A DNA stretch of 64,000 bases from Abyssalbus ytuae (GCF_022807975.1 NZ_CP094358.1:4030001-4094000); one strand, 5' to 3'. Positions 9,973-18,957 are shown, numbered from the stretch's first letter. Notes: generated from the letters alone by a model not told the origin. Numbers and translations are program-made.

Positions 9973-12621
9973 ATGGATGATGATAATCAAAACATAAACA
10001 ACGAAGAACAAAATAATGAAACCGGCCAGGATACGATAACACGTATCACCGGAATGTATAAAGATTGGTTTTTAGACTATGCGTCGTATGTTATTCTTGA
10101 AAGGGCTGTACCCGCTATAGAAGATGGGTTTAAGCCGGTACAACGCAGAATTATGCATTCTCTGAAAGAATTAGAAGATGGCCGTTATAATAAAGTGGCC
10201 AATATAGTGGGGCATACCATGCAATATCATCCGCATGGCGATGCCAGTATTGGTGATGCCATGGTACAAATAGGCCAAAAAGACCTTTTAATAGATACGC
10301 AGGGTAACTGGGGAAATATTTTAACAGGCGATAGTGCTGCGGCTCCGCGGTATATTGAGGCACGACTTTCAAAGTTTGGTTTGGAAGTTGTTTATAGTCC
10401 TAAAATTACCGAATGGCAGTTAAGTTATGACGGAAGAAAAAAAGAACCGGTTAATTTACCTGTAAAGTTTCCGCTTTTACTTGCCCAGGGAGCCGAAGGA
10501 ATCGCGGTCGGCCTTTCAACCAAAATACTGCCACATAATTTTATTGAACTTATAGATGCTTCAATTAAACATTTAAAAGGTAAAAAGTTTGAAATTTATC
10601 CCGATTTTCCTACCGGGGGTATTATGGATGTTGAAAGCTATAATGATGGAAACAGGGGAGGAAAAATAAGGGTCCGGGCTAAAATATCCCAATTAGATAA
10701 AAGTACCCTTGTAATTACAGAGATACCTTTTGGAACGAATACATCTTCATTAATAGACTCCATACTTAAGGCTAATGATAAAGGAAAAATAAAAATTAAA
10801 AAAATAGAAGACAACACCGCCGCAGAAGTTGAAATCTTAGTGCATTTACCAGTAGGAATATCTCCGGATAAAACTATAGATGCATTATATGCCTTTACCG
10901 CCTGTGAAAGTTCTATTTCTCCCTTAGGTTGTGTTATTGAAGATAATAAACCCTTGTTTATAGGGGTCTCCGAAATGCTCCGGCGATCTACCGATAACAC
11001 GGTAGAACTATTAAAGAGTGAACTTGAAATTCAACTGGAGGAACTGGAAGAACAATGGCACTTTGCTTCCTTAGAAAGAATCTTTATAGAAAACAGGATA
11101 TATCGTGATATTGAAGAAGAAGAAACCTGGGAAGGGGTAATTAAAGCTATAGATGAAGGATTAAAACCTCACATAAAACATTTAAAACGGGCGGTAACAG
11201 AAGAAGATATCGTGAGGTTAACAGAAATAAGGATAAAACGTATTTCCAAATTTGATATTGATAAAGCCCAGCAAAAAATTGATGCTCTTGAAGAAGATAT
11301 TGCCCAGGTAAAACATTATTTGGGACATCTTATTGAATACGCAATAGATTATTTTATCAGGTTAAAGAAAACCTACGGAAACGGCCGGGAACGAAAAACA
11401 GTAATACGAATATTTGATGATATAGAAGCCACAAAAGTTGTAATTAGAAATACCAAGTTATATGTTAACAGGGAAGAAGGCTTTATAGGAACTTCATTAA
11501 GAAGAGACGAATACGTTGGTGATTGTAGCGATATAGATGATATTATTGTTTTTACCAAGAATGGTAAAATGATGATAACAAAAGTAGATACCAAAACTTT
11601 TGTTGGTAAAAACATTATCCATGTAGCTGTATTTAAGAAAAAAGATAAACGTACCACCTATAATATGATTTATAAAGATGGAAAGGGTGGTGCCAGCTAC
11701 ATAAAACGCTTTAATGTTACTGCAATAACACGTGACAAAGAATATGACCTCACACAAGGAAAAGCAGGATCGGATGTATTATATTTTTCGGCAAACCCTA
11801 ACGGAGAGGCAGAAGTTGTAACCATACATTTAAGGCAGGCAGGAAGTATTAAAAAACTTAAATGGGATATAGATTTTGCCGATATACTCGTAAAAGGCAG
11901 GCAATCCAGGGGAAATGTAGTAACAAAATACACGGTTAAAAGGGTTGAGTTAAAAGAAAAAGGTATCTCCACACTAAAACCAAGAAAAATATGGTTTGAT
12001 GAAACTGTTCAAAGACTAAATGTTGATGGCAGAGGCGAGTTATTGGGGGAATTCAGGGGCCATGACAGACTGTTGGTTATAAATCAAAAGGGAATAATAA
12101 AAACAATCATTCCGGAGCTAACTACTCATTTTGATAATAATATGATAGTTTTGGAAAAATGGAAACCAAAAAAGCCCATATCGGCCATTTATTATGATGG
12201 AGAAAAAGAGCGTTATATGGTAAAACGCTTTTTAATTGAAAATGAAAACAAAGAAGAACTTTTTATAACCGAACATCCGAAATCACAATTAGAACTGGCG
12301 GCTACCGATTGGAGGCCGGTGGCCGAAATAGAGTTTTATAAACCACGTGGTAAAGAAGCAAAACCAAATATGGAAGTTGATCTGGAAAGCTTTATTTCAG
12401 TTAAAGGAATTAAGGCTTTAGGTAATCAACTTACCACTGAAAAGATAAAGAACATTAACCTGTTAGATCCTTTACCTTATGAAGAAGAGGAAGAAACAGA
12501 CCCGGAAGAAATGGAAGTGGTAGATGAAGAAAATGTTTCCTCAAATTCTGAAAAAGAGTCAGATAATAAGAACAATAAAGAAGAAGATGATGACGGGCAA
12601 ACAGCTATTGATTTTAATTAA
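9973..12621 (+). CDS. parC: DNA topoisomerase IV subunit A
   Basis: An 882-residue DNA breakage-reunion subunit and partner of ParE. The winged-helix region contains ERAVPAIEDGFKPVQRRIMH and the active-site Tyr in AAPRYIEARLS (about residue 129). A tower and coiled-coil domain follow at about 340-470, then a C-terminal beta-pinwheel. The last 60 residues are strongly acidic (EEEEETDPEE, SEKESDNKNN), a tail expected to modulate DNA wrapping. The ATG at 9973 is followed by a low-complexity Asn/Glu leader of about 20 residues before the conserved TRITGMYKDWFLDYA. Confidence 0.95.
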   Translation: MDDDNQNINNEEQNNETGQDTITRITGMYKDWFLDYASYVILERAVPAIEDGFKPVQRRIMHSLKELEDGRYNKVANIVGHTMQYHPHGDASIGDAMVQIGQKDLLIDTQGNWGNILTGDSAAAPRYIEARLSKFGLEVVYSPKITEWQLSYDGRKKEPVNLPVKFPLLLAQGAEGIAVGLSTKILPHNFIELIDASIKHLKGKKFEIYPDFPTGGIMDVESYNDGNRGGKIRVRAKISQLDKSTLVITEIPFGTNTSSLIDSILKANDKGKIKIKKIEDNTAAEVEILVHLPVGISPDKTIDALYAFTACESSISPLGCVIEDNKPLFIGVSEMLRRSTDNTVELLKSELEIQLEELEEQWHFASLERIFIENRIYRDIEEEETWEGVIKAIDEGLKPHIKHLKRAVTEEDIVRLTEIRIKRISKFDIDKAQQKIDALEEDIAQVKHYLGHLIEYAIDYFIRLKKTYGNGRERKTVIRIFDDIEATKVVIRNTKLYVNREEGFIGTSLRRDEYVGDCSDIDDIIVFTKNGKMMITKVDTKTFVGKNIIHVAVFKKKDKRTTYNMIYKDGKGGASYIKRFNVTAITRDKEYDLTQGKAGSDVLYFSANPNGEAEVVTIHLRQAGSIKKLKWDIDFADILVKGRQSRGNVVTKYTVKRVELKEKGISTLKPRKIWFDETVQRLNVDGRGELLGEFRGHDRLLVINQKGIIKTIIPELTTHFDNNMIVLEKWKPKKPISAIYYDGEKERYMVKRFLIENENKEELFITEHPKSQLELAATDWRPVAEIEFYKPRGKEAKPNMEVDLESFISVKGIKALGNQLTTEKIKNINLLDPLPYEEEEETDPEEMEVVDEENVSSNSEKESDNKNNKEEDDDGQTAIDFN

Positions 12622-12679
12622 CTGTAACACAATTTTCTGTTTAATAATAGTTTTATAACACAAAATCTGCTTAAAATAG

Positions 12680-12711
12680 TTGCATTTAAAAAAATTAATG
12701 ATTTAAATTTG
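12680..12711 (+). promoter_or_regulatory. his operon promoter (-33/-7, Bacteroidota type)
   Basis: The -7 box TAAATTTG at 12704-12711 is an exact TAnnTTTG match. A TTG at 12680-12682 lies 21 nt before it, within the spacing known for Bacteroidota -33 boxes. Transcription should start around 12716-12720, about 10 nt before the leader peptide. Confidence 0.65.
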
Positions 12712-12728
12712 CAGAAATAAAAAATAAA

Positions 12729-12782
12729 ATGTCTAAAACAATATTACATCATCATTCTCTTACTTGCACTCAGGCGAGGTGA
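12729..12782 (+). CDS. hisL: his operon leader peptide (three consecutive His codons)
   Basis: A 17-codon open frame encoding MSKTILHHHSLTCTQAR, with three successive histidine codons (CAT CAT CAT) at 12747-12755 and a TGA stop at 12780-12782. It begins about 10 nt after the predicted transcription start and is followed 34 nt later by an intrinsic terminator, then hisG. This is the layout of ribosome-mediated attenuation: when His-tRNA is scarce the ribosome stalls on the His run and the terminator should not form. I did not identify an unambiguous antiterminator pairing by eye. The histidine run in this exact context makes coincidence unlikely. Confidence 0.85.
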   Translation: MSKTILHHHSLTCTQAR

Positions 12783-12815
12783 GGATGTTATATGTAATAA
12801 GCATTCATAATATAC

Positions 12816-12848
12816 AAACCCGTTTGAGTAATTCAAGCGGGTTTTTTA
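12816..12848 (+). terminator. his attenuator (intrinsic terminator before hisG)
   Basis: The stem is ACCCGTTTGA (12818-12827) paired with TCAAGCGGGT (12833-12842), with one G-T wobble and a 5-nt loop GTAAT, followed by six T residues. It lies between the leader peptide and hisG, so it would stop transcription before the structural genes unless prevented. Confidence 0.87.
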
Positions 12849-12888
12849 TTTTAATTAACCACTCTTAAGCAACAAAGCAACTAGAAAA

Positions 12889-13746
12889 ATGACAAAACTT
12901 AAAATTGCAATACAAAAATCAGGAAGGCTCAATGATGAATCATTGAAGATATTAAAAGATTGCGGTATTTCCATAGACAATGGCATTGATCAATTAAAAG
13001 CGTCGGCCAGAAATTTTCCGTTAGAAGTAATGTATTTAAGAAACGGAGACATACCACAATATCTAAGAGACGGGGTAGTAGATATAGCCATACTGGGCGA
13101 AAATACAATTTTTGAAAAAGGAAATGATCTATCTGTAATCGAAAGGTTAGGGTTTTCAAAATGTAGGGTATCCATAGCAGTTCCTAAAGAGGCAGATTAT
13201 AGTTCTGTTAATGATTTAAAAGGAAAACGCATTGCCACTTCATATCCGAATACTGTAAACCATTTTCTGTCGGAAAACGGGGTTAAGGCTGAATTACATA
13301 TTATTAACGGTTCTGTTGAAATAGCTCCCAATATAGGTTTGGCAGATGCTATTGTAGATATTGTTTCAAGTGGAAGTACTCTTTTTAAAAATAATTTGAA
13401 AGAGGTTGAAACTATTTTAAAAAGTGAAGCTGTGTTGGTTGCCTCTCCTAAAATTACTTCAGAATTAAATGCTATATTAAAACAACTTCAATTTAGAATT
13501 CAATCTGTTCTAAAAGCCCGCGAATTCAGATATGTTTTGTTAAATGCACCTAATGACAAAATTAAAGACATTATCACAATTTTACCCGGCATGAAAAGTC
13601 CTACTGTTTTACCACTGGCTGAAGAAGGATGGAGCTCAGTACATACTGTTATTAATAAAGATAAATTCTGGGATATAATTGATGAATTAAAAACAAACGG
13701 TGCAGAAGGAATTCTCGTTTGTCCGATTGAAAAAATGGTACTATAA
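12889..13746 (+). CDS. hisG: ATP phosphoribosyltransferase HisG (long form)
   Basis: First enzyme of histidine biosynthesis, joining ATP and PRPP to make phosphoribosyl-ATP, and the feedback-inhibited step. At 285 residues it is the long form with a C-terminal ACT-like regulatory domain (about 210-285), so HisZ is not needed. Recognisable are KIAIQKSGRLNDESL at the N-terminus, DIAILGENT (about 65), and the PRPP loop DAIVDIVSSGSTL (about 151-163). It is the first structural gene after the attenuator. Confidence 0.96.
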   Translation: MTKLKIAIQKSGRLNDESLKILKDCGISIDNGIDQLKASARNFPLEVMYLRNGDIPQYLRDGVVDIAILGENTIFEKGNDLSVIERLGFSKCRVSIAVPKEADYSSVNDLKGKRIATSYPNTVNHFLSENGVKAELHIINGSVEIAPNIGLADAIVDIVSSGSTLFKNNLKEVETILKSEAVLVASPKITSELNAILKQLQFRIQSVLKAREFRYVLLNAPNDKIKDIITILPGMKSPTVLPLAEEGWSSVHTVINKDKFWDIIDELKTNGAEGILVCPIEKMVL

Positions 13747-13775
13747 TACGCTGAACTTGTTTTAATATTTTTTAA

Positions 13776-14213
13776 ATGTTAAATATTATGAATTTCAAGA
13801 TTGAACTCATACCCTCAGAAAAAATGTTTTCCATTATTCCTTTACTCAGGATTTTAAATAACACAATTTCTTCTGAAACCCTGGAACAAAGAATAACAGA
13901 AATGCTAAAACAAGGCTATAAATGTGTGGGAGTGTATGAAGATGATAAATTAATTGGAATTTCAGGATTATGGATTCTTACCAAATATTATGTAGGAAAG
14001 CATATTGAACCGGACAATGTGATTATTCATCCGGATTATCAGGGAAAAGGAGTGGGTAAGTTAATGATGGAGTGGATTTTTAATTATGCCAAATCGATAA
14101 ATTGTGAGGCATCGGAACTTAATTGTTACGTAACTAATAATAACGGAATCAAGTTTTGGGTAAACTCCGGCTATAAAATTATAGGGTATCACTTTCAGAA
14201 AAAGTTTATTTAG
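13776..14213 (+). CDS. GNAT-family N-acetyltransferase inside the his operon
   Basis: A 145-residue (or 141 if the ATG at 13788 is used) GCN5-related acetyltransferase. The acetyl-CoA pyrophosphate-binding motif is HPDYQGKGVGKLMMEWIF (about 102-119), preceded by GVYEDDKLIGISGLW. C-terminal NNGIKFWVNSGYKIIGYHF is the usual motif B. It lies 30 bp after hisG and 7 bp before hisD, on the same strand, so it must be cotranscribed with the his genes. No histidine-pathway step needs an acetyltransferase, so the substrate is unknown. Confidence 0.9.
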   Translation: MLNIMNFKIELIPSEKMFSIIPLLRILNNTISSETLEQRITEMLKQGYKCVGVYEDDKLIGISGLWILTKYYVGKHIEPDNVIIHPDYQGKGVGKLMMEWIFNYAKSINCEASELNCYVTNNNGIKFWVNSGYKIIGYHFQKKFI

Positions 14214-14219
14214 AGTCAA

Positions 14220-15506
14220 ATGAAAAAAATATACAATCCAGATAAAAAAGAATGGCCTTCAATACTGGCCAGACCTACAAAATCTGTTGAAGATATTGAA
14301 AATACAGTATATAATATCTTCCGTGATGTAGAATTGAATAAAGACGAAGCTGTTCGTAAATATACACTTCAATTTGATGGTGTGTCAATTGATTCGTTTA
14401 CCGTAAAAAGCGAAGAAATAGAGGAAGCAAAAGAATTGATAAGTACAGATTTAAAATCGGCTATACAATTAGCATATTCAAATATCAAAAAATTTCATAA
14501 TGCCCAGAAAACTTCCAGGGTTGAAATGGAAACGACTGAAGGAGTATTATGCTGGCAGGAAAAACGCCCGATTGAAAAAGTAGGGGTTTATATCCCGGGA
14601 GGCACGGCCCCGTTATTCTCTACAGTTTTGATGCTGTGTATTCCGGCTAAGCTAGCAGGTTGTAAAGAAATAATATTATGTACTCCACCTGATAAAGAAG
14701 GTAAAATTAATCCTGCAATTTTATACACGGCACATTTGTGTGGAATAAAACAGATTATTAAAACAGGAGGCATTCAGGCTATAGCAGGATTAACTTTTGG
14801 AACACAAACTATTCCGAAGGTTTATAAAATTTTCGGACCTGGAAATCAATATGTAACAGTTGCCAAACAACTGGCTACAAAATTTGGAGTATCCATTGAT
14901 ATGCCTGCAGGCCCCTCCGAATTACTTGTGGTAGCCGATGATACTTGTGACCCGTCTTTTGTGGCGTCAGATTTACTTTCCCAGGCCGAACATGGAACTG
15001 ATAGTCAGGTTATTTTGGTTTCTACTTCAAAAAATATACTGGAGGAGGTGGAGAAACAGGTAGAATCCCAGCTGGATGCCTTACCCCGAAAAGCTGTCGC
15101 ACAAAAAGCCATAGAAAATTCAAAACTAATTTATTTGGAAAATGATGAGACTACCTTAGAGTTAATTAATGAGTACGGACCGGAACATTTTATTATCTGT
15201 ACCGAAAATGAAGAATTTTATATAGATGGTATCCAAAATGCCGGTTCTGTTTTTATTGGCAATTATACTCCCGAAAGTGCAGGCGATTATGCATCAGGAA
15301 CTAATCATACATTACCAACCAATGGTTATGCAAAACAATACAGTGGTGTGAACCTGGATAGCTTTATGAAGAGTATGACCTTTCAAAAAATTTCCGAAAC
15401 GGGTATTAAAAATATAGGAAAAGCCATAGAGCTGATGGCAGAAGCCGAAGGTTTACAAGCTCATAAAAATGCAATTAGTTTAAGATTGAAAAGTTTAGAA
15501 AAATGA
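14220..15506 (+). CDS. hisD: Histidinol dehydrogenase
   Basis: Catalyses the last two steps of histidine synthesis, oxidising L-histidinol to histidine with two NAD+. The protein is 428 residues, the family norm. Visible are RPIEKVGVYIPGGTAPLFST (about 118), KIFGPGNQYVTVAKQ (about 203), and the signature DMPAGPSELLVVADD (about 227) followed by DLLSQAEHGTDSQ, containing the Zn-binding Gln and His. The C-terminal GPEHF and SAGDYASGTNHTLPT motifs bear the catalytic Glu-His pair. Its stop overlaps the ATG of the next GNAT gene by 4 bp. Confidence 0.97.
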   Translation: MKKIYNPDKKEWPSILARPTKSVEDIENTVYNIFRDVELNKDEAVRKYTLQFDGVSIDSFTVKSEEIEEAKELISTDLKSAIQLAYSNIKKFHNAQKTSRVEMETTEGVLCWQEKRPIEKVGVYIPGGTAPLFSTVLMLCIPAKLAGCKEIILCTPPDKEGKINPAILYTAHLCGIKQIIKTGGIQAIAGLTFGTQTIPKVYKIFGPGNQYVTVAKQLATKFGVSIDMPAGPSELLVVADDTCDPSFVASDLLSQAEHGTDSQVILVSTSKNILEEVEKQVESQLDALPRKAVAQKAIENSKLIYLENDETTLELINEYGPEHFIICTENEEFYIDGIQNAGSVFIGNYTPESAGDYASGTNHTLPTNGYAKQYSGVNLDSFMKSMTFQKISETGIKNIGKAIELMAEAEGLQAHKNAISLRLKSLEK

Positions 15507-15931
15507 AAATAGAGATATTGGACAAGAAGGATATAAATGATTCTTATGAAAAACAGGTAAGGGAATTATTCACCCAATTGAGCTCTCGAAGACAAGAATC
15601 ATTGATTGATTTGTTTAATAATAACCATGAATTGTATATAGTAGTTTGTAAAGAAAATGAAAAAATCTTAGGAATAGCCTTAATGGCCTGTTATAAAGTG
15701 ATTTCAGGTTATAAAGGGTGGATTGAAGATGTAGTAGTTGATAAAAATCATCGTAATCAGGGTGTGGGGAGAAAATTAATAGAAAAATTAATTGAGACAG
15801 CTGAAAAAATTAACCTAAGAGAAATCTTATTATTTACAGAAGATCAAAAGCATGCCGCAATAAACCTCTATAAAAATAAGGGATTTGAATTGAAGGAAAG
15901 TAGAATTTATGTGAAAAATATTATAAAATAG
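15503..15931 (+). CDS. Second GNAT-family N-acetyltransferase inside the his operon
   Basis: A 142-residue acetyltransferase with the motif VVDKNHRNQGVGRKLIEKLI (about 85-104) for acetyl-CoA binding and C-terminal AINLYKNKGFELKES. Its ATG overlaps the hisD stop codon (ATGA), indicating translational coupling, and it ends 5 bp before hisC. It is only distantly similar to the GNAT between hisG and hisD, so it does not look like a recent duplicate. Substrate unknown. Confidence 0.9.
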   Translation: MKIEILDKKDINDSYEKQVRELFTQLSSRRQESLIDLFNNNHELYIVVCKENEKILGIALMACYKVISGYKGWIEDVVVDKNHRNQGVGRKLIEKLIETAEKINLREILLFTEDQKHAAINLYKNKGFELKESRIYVKNIIK

Positions 15932-15936
15932 ATAGG

Positions 15937-16986
15937 ATGAAAACAAATTCATTCAATATACAAAATCTGGTCAGGGATAATGTCAGGAAGTTAAAACCTT
16001 ATTCGTCAGCGCGTGACGAATTTAAGGATTTTGATAAGGATATGATTTTTCTCGATGCTAATGAAAATCCTTTTAACAATGGCGTCAATCGTTATCCTGA
16101 CCCCCGGCAACTAAACTTAAAAGCTGTTTTAGCAAAGCAAAAAGGCGTTGGGATCGATAATATTCTGTTGGGTAACGGCAGTGATGAGGTACTTGATCTT
16201 ATTTACAGGACTTTTTGCGAGCCTAAAATTGATAATATCCTTACTTTACCACCTACTTACGGAATGTATAAAGTACTGGCAGAAACAAATGATATTGAGA
16301 ACAGAGAAGTATTGCTGAATAAAGACTTTCAACCTGACCCGGAAAAGATATTATCATCAGCGGATGATTATTCCAAATTACTGTTTATTTGTTCGCCTAA
16401 TAATCCGACAGGGAATGCGTTTTATCCTGAGTTGATAGAAGAGCTAATTAAAAGTTTTAACGGGATAGTAGTTATAGATGAAGCATACATTGATTTTTCT
16501 TCCCAAAAAAGTTGGTTGAGCCGATTAAATGAATTTCCAAATCTAATAGTTATACAAACACTTTCTAAAGCCTATGGTATGGCAGGGATCAGGTTAGGAA
16601 TTTGTTATGCTTCTTCGGAAATAATATCAATTTTAAATAAAATAAAACCCCCATATAATGTAAATAGTTTAACCCAGCAAAAAGCATTGGAAAGAGTTTT
16701 AAATACAAAAGAAATTGATAAAGAAATAGAAACGATATTAAAAGAAAGGGATAATTTAATGGAGAATTTAGAAAAGATAAGTTTTGTTTCTGAAATTTAT
16801 CCTACCGATGCCAATTTTGTATTAATAAGAGTAGATGACGCAACAAAAAGGTATAATCAGTTAATTGAAAAAGGAATTGTGATTCGTAACCGGACAACAC
16901 AACCTCTGTGTGAAAACACATTACGATTTACTGTGGGTACCCCGAAAGAAAATGCGAAATTGATTAAAATACTAAAAGAAATATAA
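15937..16986 (+). CDS. hisC: Histidinol-phosphate aminotransferase
   Basis: PLP-dependent class I/II aminotransferase converting imidazole-acetol phosphate to histidinol phosphate with glutamate. 349 residues. Visible are the substrate-side motif DANENPF (about 44-50), GNGSDEVLDLI (about 80), CSPNNPTGN (about 152), DEAYIDF (about 180), the PLP lysine in QTLSKAYGMAGIRLG (about 207-221), and the C-terminal Arg in LRFTVGTP. Confidence 0.96.
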   Translation: MKTNSFNIQNLVRDNVRKLKPYSSARDEFKDFDKDMIFLDANENPFNNGVNRYPDPRQLNLKAVLAKQKGVGIDNILLGNGSDEVLDLIYRTFCEPKIDNILTLPPTYGMYKVLAETNDIENREVLLNKDFQPDPEKILSSADDYSKLLFICSPNNPTGNAFYPELIEELIKSFNGIVVIDEAYIDFSSQKSWLSRLNEFPNLIVIQTLSKAYGMAGIRLGICYASSEIISILNKIKPPYNVNSLTQQKALERVLNTKEIDKEIETILKERDNLMENLEKISFVSEIYPTDANFVLIRVDDATKRYNQLIEKGIVIRNRTTQPLCENTLRFTVGTPKENAKLIKILKEI

Positions 16987-17040
16987 GTATATATCTTTTC
17001 GCACTTGAAGCGGATTCAATAATATATTAACTAAATCCAG

Positions 17041-17063
17041 ATTCCTGCGAAAGCATGAATGAC
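17041..17063 (+). repeat. Degenerate ATTCC(C)...GGAAT-type repeat before hisB
   Basis: Reads ATTCCTGCGAAAGCATGAAT followed by GAC. It resembles a decayed copy of the common hairpin unit ATTCCC-(7-9 nt)-GGGAAT-GACA and matches the better copy at 18242-18265 in the same position before hisH. Both copies end just before a start codon. Confidence 0.45.
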
Positions 17064-17071
17064 AAAAAAAC

Positions 17072-18205
17072 ATGAAGAAAGTTTTATTTATAGATAGGGA
17101 CGGAACCATTATTAAAGAACCGGAAGATGAGCAAATAGATGCTTTTGAAAAGCTGATATTTTATCCAAAAGTATTTCAATACCTGGCAAAAATAGCATCA
17201 GAACTGAATTTCGAATTGGTAATAATCACTAACCAGGATGGTTTAGGTACTGCAGGTTTTCCCGAAGATAGCTTTTGGCCGGTTCACAATTTTATTTTAC
17301 AGTCTTTTGAAAATGAAGGTGTCAAATTCAATAAAGTTTTTATTGATAGAACTTTTGCAAAAGATAATGCACCCACCAGGAAGCCAAATACAGGATTATT
17401 AACTGAGTATTTTTCAGAAGAATATGATTTAAAAAATTCGTTTGTAATAGGAGACAGGTTAACTGATATTGAATTGGCTAAAAACTTAGGGGCAAAAGGT
17501 GTTTTCATAAATGATCATACTAATCTGGGAACTGGGGAAATTACAGTAAAAAGGGAAGAGTTAGATAAATTTATAGCCCTTGAAACCAATGATTGGAAGC
17601 GTATTTATGAATTTTTAAAGTTAGAAGACAGAATTGCCGAAATTAAAAGAACTACTAACGAAACTGATATTTACATTAAACTGAATTTGGATGGCACAGG
17701 AAAAAGCCGGATTGATACCGGGATAGCTTTTTTTGATCACATGTTAGACCAAATAGCACGGCATGGCCAAATGGATTTAAGCATAAACGTAAAAGGTGAT
17801 CTTGAAGTGGATGAGCATCATACAATTGAAGATACGGCAATTGCATTAGGAGAAGTTTTCAGTAAGGCGTTAGGTAATAAACTTGGAATAGAGCGCTATG
17901 GTTTCTGTTTGCCTATGGATGATTCTTTGGCCCAGGTAGCAATTGATTTTGGTGGTAGAAACTGGTTGGTGTGGGATGCAGAATTTAAAAGAGAAATGAT
18001 TGGCAAAATGCCAACCGAAATGTTTTACCATTTTTTTAAATCGTTTACAGATGGCGCCAAAGCCAATTTGAATATTAAAGTAGAAGGAAATAATGAACAC
18101 CATAAAATAGAAGCCATTTTTAAAGCATTTGCAAAAGCAATAAAAGTAGCGGTAAAACGTGATACAGAAAAAATGATTTTACCCAGTACAAAAGGGATGC
18201 TTTAA
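17072..18205 (+). CDS. hisB: Bifunctional histidinol-phosphatase / imidazoleglycerol-phosphate dehydratase
   Basis: A 377-residue fusion. Residues 1-165 are a HAD-type histidinol-phosphate phosphatase with the nucleophile motif DRDGTI at 8-13 and [13 protein letters not shown] near 130. Residues 185-377 are the Mn-dependent IGP dehydratase with [13 protein letters not shown] (about 220), [14 protein letters not shown] (about 248) and [19 protein letters not shown] near 340, which supply the metal-binding His-Glu sites. The two parts catalyse steps 6 and 8. An 85-bp gap from hisC carries a degenerate repeat. Confidence 0.97.
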   Translation: MKKVLFIDRDGTIIKEPEDEQIDAFEKLIFYPKVFQYLAKIASELNFELVIITNQDGLGTAGFPEDSFWPVHNFILQSFENEGVKFNKVFIDRTFAKDNAPTRKPNTGLLTEYFSEEYDLKNSFVIGDRLTDIELAKNLGAKGVFINDHTNLGTGEITVKREELDKFIALETNDWKRIYEFLKLEDRIAEIKRTTNETDIYIKLNLDGTGKSRIDTGIAFFDHMLDQIARHGQMDLSINVKGDLEVDEHHTIEDTAIALGEVFSKALGNKLGIERYGFCLPMDDSLAQVAIDFGGRNWLVWDAEFKREMIGKMPTEMFYHFFKSFTDGAKANLNIKVEGNNEHHKIEAIFKAFAKAIKVAVKRDTEKMILPSTKGML

Positions 18206-18241
18206 ATTCTTTTTCCTTCTACATTCAATTTACTTAAATAG

Positions 18242-18265
18242 ATTCCCTTGAAAAAAGGGAATGAC
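18242..18265 (+). repeat. ATTCCC...GGGAAT hairpin repeat before hisH
   Basis: ATTCCC at 18242-18247 and GGGAAT at 18257-18262 form a 6-bp perfect stem with a 9-nt loop, followed by GAC. The layout matches the dRS3-type and related dispersed hairpins known from several bacterial groups. It lies 12 nt before the hisH start codon. Confidence 0.55.
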
Positions 18266-18276
18266 AAGATAAAAAA

Positions 18277-18870
18277 ATGAAAATTGTAATAATAGATTAC
18301 GGCGCAGGAAATATCCAAAGTATTAAATTCGCTATTCAGCGTTTGGGTTATCATGCTGTTTTAACGTATAATGCCGAAGAAATTAAAAAAGCTGATAAAG
18401 TTATTTTTCCGGGAGTGGGAGAAGCAAGTAGTGCCATGAAAAAGTTAAAAGCAACCGGGTTGGATAAACTTATTCCGCAACTACAGCAACCTGTTTTGGG
18501 TATATGTTTAGGAATGCAGTTAATGTGTAAATTTTCAGAAGAGGGAAATACTGAAGGCTTGGGCATTTTTCATGATAATGTGGTAAAATTCAATCATAAT
18601 GTAAAGGTTCCTCAAATAGGTTGGAATCAAATCTCAAATCTCAAATCCGATTTATTTACCGGAGTTAAAGAAAATGAATACATGTATTTGGTCCATAGTT
18701 ATTATGCACCAATTTGTGAAGAAACCATTGCAACCAGTTTTTACGGACTCGAATATTCCACAGCATTAAAAAAAGATAATTTTTACGGAGTGCAATTTCA
18801 CCCGGAAAAGAGTAGCAAAGCAGGAGAGAAAATCTTAAAGAATTTCTTAAAGGCAGAAGTAAAAAGTTAA
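18277..18870 (+). CDS. hisH: Imidazole glycerol phosphate synthase glutaminase subunit HisH
   Basis: A 197-residue class I glutamine amidotransferase that releases ammonia into HisF. It starts KIVIIDYGAGNIQSI, has the nucleophile Cys in LGICLGMQLMC (about residue 76), and the catalytic His-Glu in GVQFHPEKSS (about 176-178). The first in-frame ATG at 18277 gives the standard N-terminus. HisF lies two genes downstream. Confidence 0.97.
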   Translation: MKIVIIDYGAGNIQSIKFAIQRLGYHAVLTYNAEEIKKADKVIFPGVGEASSAMKKLKATGLDKLIPQLQQPVLGICLGMQLMCKFSEEGNTEGLGIFHDNVVKFNHNVKVPQIGWNQISNLKSDLFTGVKENEYMYLVHSYYAPICEETIATSFYGLEYSTALKKDNFYGVQFHPEKSSKAGEKILKNFLKAEVKS

Positions 18871-18890
18871 AAACACGAAGAATTTTAATT

Positions 18891-18956
18891 ATGAAAAATG
18901 ATTTAAAAGACAGAACTCAAAAGTTTGTAATTGATTGTTGGTATTCGTACTTCTAA
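18891..18956 (+). pseudogene. Stub of a four-helix-bundle (23S rRNA IVS-type) protein gene
   Basis: A 21-codon open frame starting MKNDLKDRTQKFVIDCW. The beginning closely resembles, from memory, the N-terminus of the small four-helix-bundle proteins (TIGR02436 type), typically M(K/R)NDLKxRTKxFA. The rest of the expected 115-130 residues is gone: after residue 16 the frame runs into the repeat containing ATTAGAAGTACG in inverted orientation and stops. Best read as a deletion remnant with a repeat at the junction. It sits 20 bp after hisH. Confidence 0.5.
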
Positions 18957-18957
18957 T
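18946..18957 (-). repeat. ATTAGAAGTACG repeat, copy 1 (inverted)
   Basis: Exact 12-mer on the minus strand, placed between hisH and hisA. Two direct copies lie at 19719-19730 and 20581-20592, so each of the three gaps around hisA and hisF carries one. Confidence 0.6.

Noticed and set aside
18627-18646. Short tandem CAAATCT in hisH as another repeat insertion
   Set aside because: It is in frame, only about 2.5 copies long, and the protein around it looks normal.
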